Origin: Actinomycetospora endophytica
GTDB lineage: Bacteria; Actinomycetota; Actinomycetes; Mycobacteriales; Pseudonocardiaceae
Direction of reading: 5' to 3'
Length of the DNA stretch: 64,000 nucleotides
NCBI RefSeq assembly: GCF_021026375.1
Contig: NZ_JAJNDB010000006.1
Coordinates: forward strand, 186,001-250,000
Part shown: positions 1 through 9,026 of the stretch, piece after piece
Numbering within the stretch: position 1 is the first letter of the stretch
Layout: each line of letters opens with the position of its first letter
Position numbers and translations under genes: made by a program
Notes under the pieces: generated by a model
Told to the model about the DNA's origin: nothing
Databases searched by the model: none
The model's input: only the letters and a program-made list of their open reading frames with translations

Positions 1-2
1 CG

Positions 3-680
<678 letters not shown>

Positions 681-849
681 GGGCCGGACGCCTAGGAATT
701 CACACTCGCCGTACAACCGCCTACTGAGAGGAGCGGTACTGGTCCGTTACGACGCCATCATGGAGTCGCTCTTGCGGCAGTGAGAACCTCTTTGTCACGC
801 GAAGTGATCCCCTGGGCGAAAATCGTCCGAGCGGGGACGAGGAGTTCTC

Positions 850-1968
850 ATGCAGTGCCGAACCAGTCTGGTCCGTCAGGCGCCGGGGAAGTACGAGACG
901 GCGACCGTCGAGGTCGACGATCCCCGGCAGGACGAGATCCGGGTCAAGATGGTCGCGTCGGGGCTCTGTCACTCCGACGACCACATCGCCACCGGCGACC
1001 TCCCGGTCGGCGTCTACCCGCACGCGGGCGGCCACGAGGGCGGCGGGATCGTCGAGTCGGTCGGCCCGAACACCAAGGGCTTCGAGGTCGGCGACAAGGT
1101 CGTCTTCTCGTTCGTCCCCGCCTGCGGTCAATGCCGCTGGTGCGCCACCGGCCACTCCAACCTCTGTGACCTCGGGGCCGGCCTGCTCGCGGGCACTCGA
1201 TGGAACGACACCTCGACCCGCCTGCACCTCACTGACGGCACCGACGTCGGCCAGACGGCCGGCATATCGACCTTCTCCGAGTACACGACGGTGGCGGTCG
1301 ACTCGGCCATCAAGGTCCCGGAGGACACCAAGCTCGAGGTCGCATGCCTGCTCGGCTGTGGCGTCGGCACCGGCTGGGGGTCCGCGGTGAACACCGGCGA
1401 CGTCATGCCCGGCGACACCGTGATCATCCAGGGCATCGGCGGCATCGGCGCCAACGCCGTCCAGGGCGCCGCGCACGCCGGCGCCGCGAACGTCATCGCG
1501 GTCGACCCGGTCGCGTTCAAGCGCGAGAAGGCCCAGGAGCTCGGCGCCACCCACGCGGTGGAGTCGATCGAGGAGGCCACCGAGCTCGCCAAGGGCTTCA
1601 CCAACGGCCAGGGCGCCGACGTCTCGATCGTCACGATCGGAGTGACGAGGCCCGAGCACGTCGGCGACGCCTTCGCCTCGATCCGCAAGCAGGGCACCGT
1701 CATCGTCACCGGCCTCGGCGACATCACCTCGGTGGGAGTCCCGATCCCGATCGGCGAGCTGACGCTGTTCGAGAAGAAGATCAAAGGCTCGCTGTTCGGG
1801 TCGTCGAACCCGCGCGCCGACATCCCCAAGATGCTCGACCTCTACAACCACGGGAAGCTCAAGCTCGACGAATTGGTGACCGCGACCTACTCCATCGACG
1901 AGGTCGCGCAGGGCTACGAGGACATGCACGCCGGAAAGAACATTCGAGGCGTGCTCATCTTCGACTGA
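850..1968 (+). CDS. NDMA-dependent (mycofactocin-associated) zinc alcohol dehydrogenase
   Basis: Medium-chain zinc alcohol dehydrogenase, 372 aa, oxidising alcohols to aldehydes with a tightly bound NAD. N-terminal catalytic domain: GLCHSDDH and GHEGGGIVESVG carry catalytic zinc ligands, and CGQCRWCATGHSNLC holds the structural zinc cysteines. The Rossmann motif GIGGIGANAVQG follows near residue 200. Overall it resembles the NDMA-dependent Rxyl_3153-type family, whose members are known to work with the redox cofactor mycofactocin in actinobacteria; that link is family knowledge, and no mft genes are in the window. A GAGGAG-like ribosome site sits just before the ATG. It has its own 170-nt leader after the aldo/keto reductase. 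Confidence 0.9.
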   Translation: MQCRTSLVRQAPGKYETATVEVDDPRQDEIRVKMVASGLCHSDDHIATGDLPVGVYPHAGGHEGGGIVESVGPNTKGFEVGDKVVFSFVPACGQCRWCATGHSNLCDLGAGLLAGTRWNDTSTRLHLTDGTDVGQTAGISTFSEYTTVAVDSAIKVPEDTKLEVACLLGCGVGTGWGSAVNTGDVMPGDTVIIQGIGGIGANAVQGAAHAGAANVIAVDPVAFKREKAQELGATHAVESIEEATELAKGFTNGQGADVSIVTIGVTRPEHVGDAFASIRKQGTVIVTGLGDITSVGVPIPIGELTLFEKKIKGSLFGSSNPRADIPKMLDLYNHGKLKLDELVTATYSIDEVAQGYEDMHAGKNIRGVLIFD

Positions 1969-2001
1969 CCGCGTGGCCTACCGGAATCGACGCCCGCCGT
2001 C

Positions 2002-2589
2002 TCATGAGGAAGGTCTCATCGCTGCTCGCGGGAGCCTGACCAGCAGCCCGGCCCCCATCCCGGCGAATCCGAGATCCCGGAGTCCGGCGGCCACCAGCTG
2101 CACCCCCTCCGGAGCGCCCTGAGTGGCCGCGACCGCGACGACGCCGAGGGCCAGCGCGACCCCGGCCCAGCGCGGCAGCACGTCGGCCCGCACGACCGCG
2201 TACCCGAACCAGACCCCCGCCACCAGCATGATCGCGCCGTGGACCGTCATCCACACCCCGAGCTGCTCGGAGAGCGTCGCGTAGTCGGGTGTTCCCTGGA
2301 CCAGCGCGACGACGACGGTCGCCGTGAAGAAGACGTACGCGTACGCGTACGCCCCGGCGGCCACCGCAGCGTGCCGGGCGATCCGGGGACGCTGCGCGAG
2401 GTACAGGCCGATCACGACGACGGGGATCGCCGCTTCGGCGACGAGGGTGAGCCAGAGCTGCGGCGCGGAGAAACCGCCCTGGACGGCCTCCCAGACGTCG
2501 GAGGCGAAGTACAGGACCGAGAAGGCCACCGCGGCCGTCCCGAGGAGCTCCGTCGCCCGGGTACGGGCGACGGACGGGTTCTCGGGCAT
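2002..2589 (-). CDS. Multi-pass membrane protein, unknown function
   Basis: 195 aa from the ATG giving MPENPSVART; a longer frame exists but its upstream part has no hydrophobic or conserved character. About six hydrophobic segments are visible, for example LLGTAAVAFSVLYFASDVW, LTLVAEAAIPVVVIGLYLA, YAYVFFTATVVVALV and IMLVAGVWFGYAVV, consistent with an integral membrane protein. I do not recognise a family. It converges with the alcohol dehydrogenase and lies 71 nt downstream of the SnoaL-like gene on the same strand, so the two may be cotranscribed. Confidence 0.6.
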   Translation of the reverse strand: MPENPSVARTRATELLGTAAVAFSVLYFASDVWEAVQGGFSAPQLWLTLVAEAAIPVVVIGLYLAQRPRIARHAAVAAGAYAYAYVFFTATVVVALVQGTPDYATLSEQLGVWMTVHGAIMLVAGVWFGYAVVRADVLPRWAGVALALGVVAVAATQGAPEGVQLVAAGLRDLGFAGMGAGLLVRLPRAAMRPSS

Positions 2590-2660
2590 GGCGGCCTCTG
2601 CGGATTCCGGGAGGACCTCATCGTCGCCTCCGCGGTCGACCCGGACAAGGAGCAGCCAGG

Positions 2661-3092
2661 TCAGGCGGGCGGCGCCAGGCCGAGCTGACGCAGCAGACCC
2701 AGCTCGTCCAGGCGTCCCCACCGCTCGACGATCATGTCCCCTTCCAGCCGGAACACGTTGATCCCGGCGAGGACGATCGCCTTGCCCGTCGGCGCGACTC
2801 CCATCAGCTCGCCACGGTGGGCGCCGCGGGCGACGAACCGTTCGACGACGATGTCTCCCTCGCCGACCATCTGGTCCGGGACGCTGTGCCAGTCCGGCAG
2901 CGCGGCGCGGAACATCGCTGCCACGCGCCGCAGCCCCTCGGCTCCGTCCGGTGCCCCGGGAATCGGCGGGTCGTGGTCGACGAACCCCGGGGCGAGATAG
3001 CGGTCGACGGCGCCGAGATCCCCCGCCGTGAACAGTTCCTGAATGAAGGAGTCGACGATCTTCTTGTTGTGGTCGATCTGATCATTCGTCAT
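2661..3092 (-). CDS. SnoaL-like (ester cyclase family) protein
   Basis: 143 aa starting at MTNDQIDHNK. The pattern of an early helix (IVDSFIQELFTAGDLGAVDRYLAPGF), VDHDPP, RVAAMFRAALPDWH, GEGDIVVERFVARGAHRGE and GVAPTGKAI is typical of the SnoaL-like polyketide cyclase/ester cyclase group of the NTF2-like fold. Members range from cyclases to stress-related proteins of unknown substrate, so the reaction is not assigned. It is divergent from the LuxR gene with 88 nt between start codons, which makes regulation by that protein plausible but unproven. Confidence 0.8.
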   Translation of the reverse strand: MTNDQIDHNKKIVDSFIQELFTAGDLGAVDRYLAPGFVDHDPPIPGAPDGAEGLRRVAAMFRAALPDWHSVPDQMVGEGDIVVERFVARGAHRGELMGVAPTGKAIVLAGINVFRLEGDMIVERWGRLDELGLLRQLGLAPPA

Positions 3093-3180
3093 GCCGGGAA
3101 TCGTGGGCGCCGACCGAGCCGGCGGCCATCCCACAACTTTGGGGTTTCCCCGGCCGCGATCCGCGCCGGACACTCGCTCC

Positions 3181-4251
3181 ATGTCGCGAGCGAGCGCAGC
3201 CCAGATCGAGCACGAGATCGTGCGGGCCTGCCATCGAGGGCTCGACGTTCCCGGCCTGCAACGCGAAGTGCTCGCGACCTTGCGGCGGGTGATGTCGATC
3301 GACGCGGCATTCTTCGCCACCGCCGATCCGGACACCCTCCTGTTCACGGGCGCCCACGCCGAGGAACCGTTGCCGAAATCCCAGGCGTTGTTCGTCGAGA
3401 ACGAATTCGGCGCCGCCGACGTCAACAAGTTCGCCACGCTGGCCACGTCGTCCCGGCACGTGGCGTCGCTGGACGGCGCGACCCGCCACGAGCGTGCGTC
3501 CAGTGGGCGGTACCGCGACATCATGGGGCCGTTGGGCCTGGGCGACGAGCTGCGCGCGGCCCTCGTCGTCGACTCGCGGTGCTGGGGCTACCTGTGCCTG
3601 CACCGCGAGGACCACGAACTGGGGTTCGCGCCGGGCGACGCGGACCTGCTCGCCCGGCTCGGCCCGCACATCGCCCACGGACTGCGACAGGCGGTCCTCG
3701 TGCACGGTCCGGCCGGTGCGGGGGTCGGCCCCCGACCCGCCGTCCTGGTGCTCGCCGACGAGGACCTGGCCGTGGTCGGGATGAACCCTGAGGCCGAGGT
3801 CCTGATGTCGCTGGTCGACGAGGGGGTCGGGCCCCTCCCCGTGTCCGTCCGCACCGTGGCGACCGCGCTGATCAGCCTGGAGCGCGGCGACACCGCTGCT
3901 CCGCCGGTCCCCAGCACGCGGGCCCGCGCCGCCGACGGGCACTGGCTCGACGTCCACGCCTCGCGCCTGCAGGGACCACCGGGCGAGGGGCGGATCGCGG
4001 TGGTGCTCGAGCGGGCCGGCGGGCACACGATCGCCCAGCTCCTCCTCGCCGCCCACGGCCTCACGCCGCGCGAGGTCGACGTCGCGCGGCTCGTGATCCG
4101 CGGGACCGCCAGGACGACGATCGCGAACACCCTGCACATCTCCCGCCACACCCTCCAGGACCACCTGAAATCGATCTTCGACAAGGTGGGGGTGCGCAGC
4201 CGCCGGGAACTCGTGGGGCGACTCCTCGGTGCGCCACCTCCGAGCGTGTGA
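3181..4251 (+). CDS. LuxR-family transcriptional regulator with GAF/PAS-like sensor region
   Basis: 356 aa from ATG 3181 (MSRASAAQIEHE). The first ~190 residues look like a GAF-type sensor: VLATLRRVMSIDAAFF, then LRAALVVDSRCWGYLCLHRE, then FAPGDADLLARLGPHIA. A PAS-like stretch (LVLADEDLAVVGMNPEAE) follows. The C-terminus is a LuxR-type helix-turn-helix: LTPREVDVARLVIRGTA, then TIANTLHISRHTLQDHLKSI, then FDKVGVRSRRELV. It probably activates or represses neighbouring oxidoreductase genes, the divergent SnoaL-like gene being the nearest candidate. The ligand is unknown. Confidence 0.88.
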   Translation: MSRASAAQIEHEIVRACHRGLDVPGLQREVLATLRRVMSIDAAFFATADPDTLLFTGAHAEEPLPKSQALFVENEFGAADVNKFATLATSSRHVASLDGATRHERASSGRYRDIMGPLGLGDELRAALVVDSRCWGYLCLHREDHELGFAPGDADLLARLGPHIAHGLRQAVLVHGPAGAGVGPRPAVLVLADEDLAVVGMNPEAEVLMSLVDEGVGPLPVSVRTVATALISLERGDTAAPPVPSTRARAADGHWLDVHASRLQGPPGEGRIAVVLERAGGHTIAQLLLAAHGLTPREVDVARLVIRGTARTTIANTLHISRHTLQDHLKSIFDKVGVRSRRELVGRLLGAPPPSV

Positions 4252-4513
4252 CTGCGGAATCCCATTGTTGGTGACAACGAACAGCTCACCCGCGGTAAGA
4301 GGATCCGAGCCCGAAGTTATTCTGTCTCGCCGTCACTCAGCGTAGTAGCCTCGACCGAGGCGGTCCGATTCATCCCCGGAAATTACGCATGATCGGCCAT
4401 GTGCGTTCGTCGGCCGATTCTTTCTGGTGCCGATTCCGTCCAGGTCCGGCGAGTCTGCCGCAGCGTGCGCGCGCACAAGGCGCCGCACTTCCCCACGGAG
4501 AGGACAGTAGACG

Positions 4514-5910
4514 ATGACTGCAACGGTGAGTGGTGGCGTCGAGGGACTGCGGGCCCGGATGTCCGGCCCGGTGTTCAGTCCGGGTGACGCCGACTACGAC
4601 TCGGCCCGGTCCGTGTGGAATGGGGAGATCGACCGCCGACCGGCGATCATCGCCCGTTGCCTCTCCCCGGGGGACGTCGGCGCGGCGATCACCTTCGGAC
4701 GCGAGAAAGGACTCGAGATCTCGGTGCGCGGCGGTGGGCACAACTTCGGTGGAGCGGCGGTGGGCGCCGACGGTCTGATGATCGACCTCAGCGCCATGAA
4801 CCAGGTGGTCGTCGAGCCCGAGACTCGCCGTGCCCGGTGCGGCGGCGGGGCGACGCTGGCCGATCTCGACGCCGCCACACAGGAGCACGGTCTCGCCGTC
4901 ACCGGAGGCACGATCAGCAACACGGGCGTCGGCGGCCTGACCCTGGGCGGCGGGTTCGGCTGGCTGACCAGCCGTCACGGGCTGTCGTGCGACAACCTGG
5001 CATCCGCCGACGTCGTCACCGCGGACGGGCGCTGTGTGCGGGCGTCCGACATCGAGAACGCGGATCTCTTCTGGGCCCTGCGCGGTGGTGGCGGCAACTT
5101 CGGCGTCGTGACGACCTTCGAGTTCAGGCTCCATCCGGTCGGTCCCGAGGTGCACCTGGGGTTCTTCTTCTGGCCGCTGGCGTCGGCGCGCGACGCGCTG
5201 CGCGCGGTCCGCGGTGCTGTCGAGGCGTTGCCACGGGGCGTCGGCAGTCTCGTGGGTGCCTGAACGCCCCGCCTGCGCCGTTCGTGCCCGAGCAATACCA
5301 CTTCAGCCCAGGCGTCGCGCTGATGGTCGCCGGCTTCGACTCCGCCGAGGACCACGCGGCCGCCGTGGCGCCGATCCGCGCCGCTCTTCCGCCCACGGTC
5401 GACTTCGTGACGCCGATCCCCTATACGGCGCTGCAGCAGATGCTCGACGACAGCGCTCCATGGGGCGCCCTCGGCTACGAGAAGGCGCTCTCTCTGGACG
5501 AGTTCAGCGATGCCGCCATCGACGTCGTCGTCGACCAGTTCCCCCGGAAGACCTCGCCGATGTCGTTCTTGCCGATCTTCGCGATGAGTGGGGCGTTCCG
5601 CGACGTGGCCGATGAGGACTCCGCCTACGGCGGAAGTCGATCCGCGGGCTGGATGATCAACATCGCCGCCGTGGCCGCCGATCCCGAGGCGTTCGCCGCG
5701 GACCGGGCGTGGGCCCGCGCGTTCTGGAACGCCCTGCGGCCCTACGCCAGCGGCACGGGGAGCTACGTCAACTTCATGACCGACTACGGCGACGAGGAGC
5801 GCGTCCGGGCGGCGTACGGGCCCGTGAAGTACGCGCGCCTCGCGGCCATCAAGTCGAAGTACGACCCGGACAACGTGTTCCACCGGAACGCGAACATCCG
5901 GCCGGCGTGA
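4514..5910 (+). pseudogene. FAD-binding BBE-type oxidoreductase, split by a frameshift near 5250
   Basis: Two reading frames together make one berberine-bridge-enzyme-like flavoprotein. Frame one (4514 to a stop at 5263) carries the FAD domain: RGGGHNFGGAAV (the His is the usual covalent FAD site), GGGATLADLD, GLTLGGGFGWLT and WALRGGGGNFGVVT. Frame two resumes near 5251 with LNAPPAPFVPEQ and carries the substrate domain and the BBE end (YVNFMTDYGDEER, KYDPDNVFHRNANIRP). A one-base loss in the run around cgtgggtgcctg would explain the break. Coding quality is good on both sides, so this is either a very recent inactivation or a sequencing error. A GAGAGGA-type ribosome site precedes the ATG. 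Confidence 0.85.
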
Positions 5911-5916
5911 TCGCGA

Positions 5917-5945
5917 GCCGGGAGGCCGCGCCGTCGCCTCCCGGC
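5917..5945 (+). terminator. Hairpin after the FAD oxidoreductase
   Basis: Perfect 10-bp inverted repeat GCCGGGAGGC / GCCTCCCGGC with a 9-nt loop, starting 7 nt after the stop codon at 5910. There is no long T-run, which is common for actinobacterial terminators. Confidence 0.6.
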
Positions 5946-6031
5946 CGCTACGGCAGATCTCTTGACGATCGACCATGGTCACCCGCAGGCTTGAGATCCA
6001 CCTCACTCGATGCCGAAGGGGCGACGTCGCG

Positions 6032-6286
6032 GTGCTGACGAAGGAACGGATCGGCCCGGTCATCGCGACGTTGGCGGCGATCGCCGGCCTCGTGCTCGTC
6101 CTCACCGGGGCCGGCCACAAGGCCGACGCGGACGACAACGACAACGCGCCGAGCACGCCGCCGACCAGCCAGGTGCAGCCCGCGCCCGGCCAGGTCCAGG
6201 CGCCGGTCGCGCCCGGTCAGATCGCGCCACCCCAGACCCAGGCGCCGCAACAGCAGAAGGACAACGACGGCGACGACGACGGCTGA
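6032..6286 (+). CDS. Small membrane-anchored proline/glutamine-rich protein
   Basis: 84 aa from GTG 6032 (VLTKERIGPV); an in-frame ATG at 5975 would add 19 residues with no clear ribosome site. One hydrophobic segment (IGPVIATLAAIAGLVLVLTG) is followed by an acidic linker (ADADDNDNAP) and a low-complexity tail of PTSQVQPAPGQVQAP-type repeats ending in DNDGDDDG. It is likely a single-pass or secreted small protein of unknown role. It sits tail to tail with the RNase P RNA gene. Confidence 0.5.
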   Translation: MLTKERIGPVIATLAAIAGLVLVLTGAGHKADADDNDNAPSTPPTSQVQPAPGQVQAPVAPGQIAPPQTQAPQQQKDNDGDDDG

Positions 6287-6309
6287 CCGCGATCGTCCGT
6301 GCAGGTCGG

Positions 6310-6727
6310 GAGGCGGAGGAGCCGGCCTGTAAGCCGGATCCTGTACCCGTGGACCCTCGCGGGTCCTCGGGCGGCGACCATCCATCTCGGCCCGTCGTCG
6401 CCGACGGGCTCCAGCGGTCTACCCGCAGGTCTCGGACGGGCAGCCCTCGGACGACCTGCGCGGCGCCACCGTCTCCGGTGACGCCTTCTTGACCTTGCTC
6501 CGGGTGGGGTTTACCGAGCCGTCCTGGTCACCCAGGACGCTGGTGGTCTCTTACACCACCGTTTCACCCTGACCATCGGCGCACCGATGGCGGTCTGTTC
6601 TCTGTGGCACTGTCCCGCGGGTCACCCCGGGTTGCTGTTGGCAACCACCCTGCCCTGTGGAGTCCGGACTTTCCTCGACGGGCCCTCGTGGGGCCCGACG
6701 CGGTCGCCCGGCCGACTACTCCGCCTC
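6310..6727 (-). ncRNA. rnpB: RNase P RNA, bacterial class A
   Basis: The catalytic RNA of RNase P, which matures tRNA 5' ends. On the minus strand the universally conserved core GAGGAAAGTCCGGACTCCAC and the following CAGGGCAGGGTGG block are present near 6640-6690. The 3' part contains GGCTTACAGGCCGG. The ends can pair as helix P1: GAGGCGGAG at the 5' end (6719-6727) with CTCCGCCTC at the 3' end (6310-6318). The length of about 418 nt suits an actinobacterial rnpB. A TATGAT -10 box lies just upstream at 6732-6737. Exact ends are inferred from P1. Confidence 0.95.
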
Positions 6728-6731
6728 GCCG

Positions 6732-6737
6732 ATCATA
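6732..6737 (-). promoter_or_regulatory. -10 box of rnpB
   Basis: TATGAT on the minus strand, 4 nt before the inferred start of the P1 helix of RNase P RNA. No strong -35 box is seen at the usual distance. Confidence 0.5.
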
Positions 6738-6926
6738 GCGGGCCCGCCCGGGTCACCCGTCCCACCGCGTTGCTTGTCGCGGGCTCCCGCACCGACCGCC
6801 CTGCCTTGTCGCAGTGATTCAGAACGACAAGGCGCCCGGGTCGACGTCGGAGACCGCGACGAGGCGGCCACAGCAACCGCCCGGTGACCAGGCACCGCGC
6901 CACCGCCCCGACTAGCGTCCCGTGCC

Positions 6927-7697
6927 GTGACGGACCCGGGCGCGCTCCAGATCGTGCTGCTCGTCGTGCTCGGCCTGCTCGCGGGCGCAGTGAACGCGAT
7001 CGCGGGCGGCGGCTCGCTCATCGTGTTCCCGGTGCTGCTCGCAACGGGTCTCCCTCCGCTCCCGGCCAACGTCACCAACTCGGTCGCGCAGTGGCCCGGG
7101 TACGCCGGCTCCACGCTCAGCGCCCGCACCGACCTCGGCGGCCAACGACGCCGTATCGCGATCACGACGATCCCCGCGGTCTTCGGCGCGGCGCTCGGGT
7201 GCGCGCTGCTGCTCGTCCTGCCGCAGTCGGTGTTCGACGCGATCGTGCCGGTGCTCGTCCTGCTCGCCAGCCTCACGCTCGGCCTGCAGCCGTGGATCAA
7301 GCGCTGGACCTCCCGCGACGGCGAGTCCGAGGCCGGCCGCGAGCGCCCCGTCGCGCTCGGGGTCGTCACGTTCGTCGCGGCGGTGTACGGCGGGTACTTC
7401 GGCGGGGCGCTCGGCGTCGTGCTGATCGCGGTGCTCTCGCTGCTCTGCGCGGACTCGATGCGCCGCCTCAACGCGGTGAAGGTGCTGCTCTCGCTCGTGG
7501 TCGCCTCGGTGACCGTCGTGCTGTTCGGGATCTTCGCGCCCGTCGACTGGTTCGCGGTCCTGCTGCTCGCCCCGTCGACGCTGATCGGTGGTTACCTCGG
7601 CATGGCCGTCGCCCAGAAGATGCCGGACAACGTGCTGCGCTTCTCGGTGGTCGTGCTCGGCATCGCGGTCGCGATCTACCTCTTCGTCAAGGGGTGA
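6927..7697 (+). CDS. TauE/SafE-family sulfite/anion exporter-like permease
   Basis: 256 aa from GTG 6927. It has the two-repeat membrane architecture of the TauE/SafE (DUF81) family: GLLAGAVNAIAGGGSLIVFP in the first half and AAVYGGYFGGALGVVLIAVL in the second, about eight hydrophobic segments in all. Families of this kind export sulfite, sulfoacetate or other organic anions; the substrate here is unknown. Its stop overlaps the GTG of the next transporter gene, so the two permeases are translationally coupled. Confidence 0.85.
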   Translation: MTDPGALQIVLLVVLGLLAGAVNAIAGGGSLIVFPVLLATGLPPLPANVTNSVAQWPGYAGSTLSARTDLGGQRRRIAITTIPAVFGAALGCALLLVLPQSVFDAIVPVLVLLASLTLGLQPWIKRWTSRDGESEAGRERPVALGVVTFVAAVYGGYFGGALGVVLIAVLSLLCADSMRRLNAVKVLLSLVVASVTVVLFGIFAPVDWFAVLLLAPSTLIGGYLGMAVAQKMPDNVLRFSVVVLGIAVAIYLFVKG

Positions 7698-9001
7698 CCG
7701 GGCCCGCCGCGACCGCCCTCGCCGTCGCGCTCCTCGCGGCGGTGCTCGTCGTCGCCGTCGCCCGGCCCCGCGGGCTCCCGGAAGCGGCCGCGGCGATCCC
7801 GGCCGCCGCGATCGCCGTCGTCACCGGGCTGCTGACCTGGGACGACGCGCTCGCCGAGATCGTCCGTCTCGGCCCGACGGTCGGGTTCCTCGCCGCCGTG
7901 CTCGTGCTGGCCCATCTCGCCGACGCCGAGGGCGTGTTCACCTGGGCGGGGTCGCTGCTGAGCCGTGGGCATCGTCGTGAGAGCCGGGATCCGGACGTCG
8001 ACGGGGACCGCGCCGACGTCGGGCGCAGCCTCTACCGGCGTGTCTTCGCCGTCGCCGCCGCGACCACGGCCGTACTCAGCCTCGACGCGACGGTCGTCCT
8101 GCTCACCCCCGTCGTCGTGCGCACCGCGCGGCGCCTGCGGGTGGCGACCGAACCCGCCGCCTACGCCTGCGCGCACCTCGCCAACTCGGCCAGCCTGCTG
8201 CTGCCCGTCTCCAACCTCACCAACCTGCTCGCCGTCGCCGCGGCCGGCCTGTCGTTCCTGCACTTCGCGGGGCTCATGACGCTGCCCTGGCTGGTCGTGC
8301 TCGCGGTCGAGTACGTGGGCCTGCGGTGGGTGTTCCGCAGCGAGCTCACCCGTCCGGCACCGGACGACCCGGCCGGGACCACCGACGACGACACCCCGGA
8401 CGACGACGGCGCCCCCGCCTTCGCCCTCGTCGTCCTGGCCCTGACCCTCGTCGGGTTCGCGGTCGCGGCGCCGCTGGGCGTGGAGCCGGTGTGGGTGGCC
8501 GTGGCCGGGGCTGTCGTGCTCGGCGCGCGATCGCTCCTCGCCCGCCGCACGACCCCGACCCAGCTGGTCAGCGCCGCCGCGCCGCTGTTCTGCCTGTTCG
8601 TGCTCGCACTCGGGATCGTGGTGGCCGCGGTCGGGAAGCACGGGCTCGGCGGGGTGCTGAGCGGGATCGTCGCGCCGCTGGGTACGGGCCTCGCCGGGCT
8701 GCTCGCCGTCGCCGTCCTCGCCGCCGTGCTGGCGAACGTCGTCAACAACCTCCCCGCGACGCTGCTGTTGCTCGCCGCCTTCGGACCCACCCCCTCGACG
8801 CCGACCGTGCTGGCGATGCTCATCGGGGTCGGCGTCGGCCCGAACCTGACCTACGTCGGGTCGCTCGCCACGCTGCTCTGGCGGCGGGTGATGCTGGACG
8901 AGGGCACGGCGCCGTCGCTGCGCCGCTTCACCGTCGCGGGCCTCGTGACCACACCGGCGGCTCTCCTCGTGGGCACGGTCGCGCTGTGGCTCGTGACCTG
9001 A
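7694..9001 (+). CDS. ArsB/NhaD-like (SLC13 clan) ion transporter
   Basis: 435 aa from GTG 7694, overlapping the preceding stop codon by GTGA. Family features are WDDALAEIVRLGPTVGFLAAVLVLAHL near the N-terminus, LDATVVLLTPVVVRTARRL with the conserved D-T-V-L-TP pattern, CAHLANSASLLLPVSNLTNL, and a second-half NNLPATLLLLA motif. About ten to eleven membrane segments are seen, with an acidic linker near residue 230. ArsB members extrude arsenite and NhaD relatives exchange Na+/H+; without arsR or arsC nearby I do not claim arsenite. Confidence 0.82.
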   Translation: MTGPAATALAVALLAAVLVVAVARPRGLPEAAAAIPAAAIAVVTGLLTWDDALAEIVRLGPTVGFLAAVLVLAHLADAEGVFTWAGSLLSRGHRRESRDPDVDGDRADVGRSLYRRVFAVAAATTAVLSLDATVVLLTPVVVRTARRLRVATEPAAYACAHLANSASLLLPVSNLTNLLAVAAAGLSFLHFAGLMTLPWLVVLAVEYVGLRWVFRSELTRPAPDDPAGTTDDDTPDDDGAPAFALVVLALTLVGFAVAAPLGVEPVWVAVAGAVVLGARSLLARRTTPTQLVSAAAPLFCLFVLALGIVVAAVGKHGLGGVLSGIVAPLGTGLAGLLAVAVLAAVLANVVNNLPATLLLLAAFGPTPSTPTVLAMLIGVGVGPNLTYVGSLATLLWRRVMLDEGTAPSLRRFTVAGLVTTPAALLVGTVALWLVT

Positions 9002-9026
9002 CCCGCCGGTCCCTACGCTGCCGGAC

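Noticed and set aside
721-1929. 400-codon open frame antisense to the alcohol dehydrogenase
   Set aside because: Mirror-frame artefact; the plus strand holds all zinc and NAD motifs.
6716-7471. Minus-strand frame over the rnpB promoter and TauE-like gene
   Set aside because: Ser/Arg-rich mirror frame; the region is explained by RNase P RNA and a membrane permease on the other strand.
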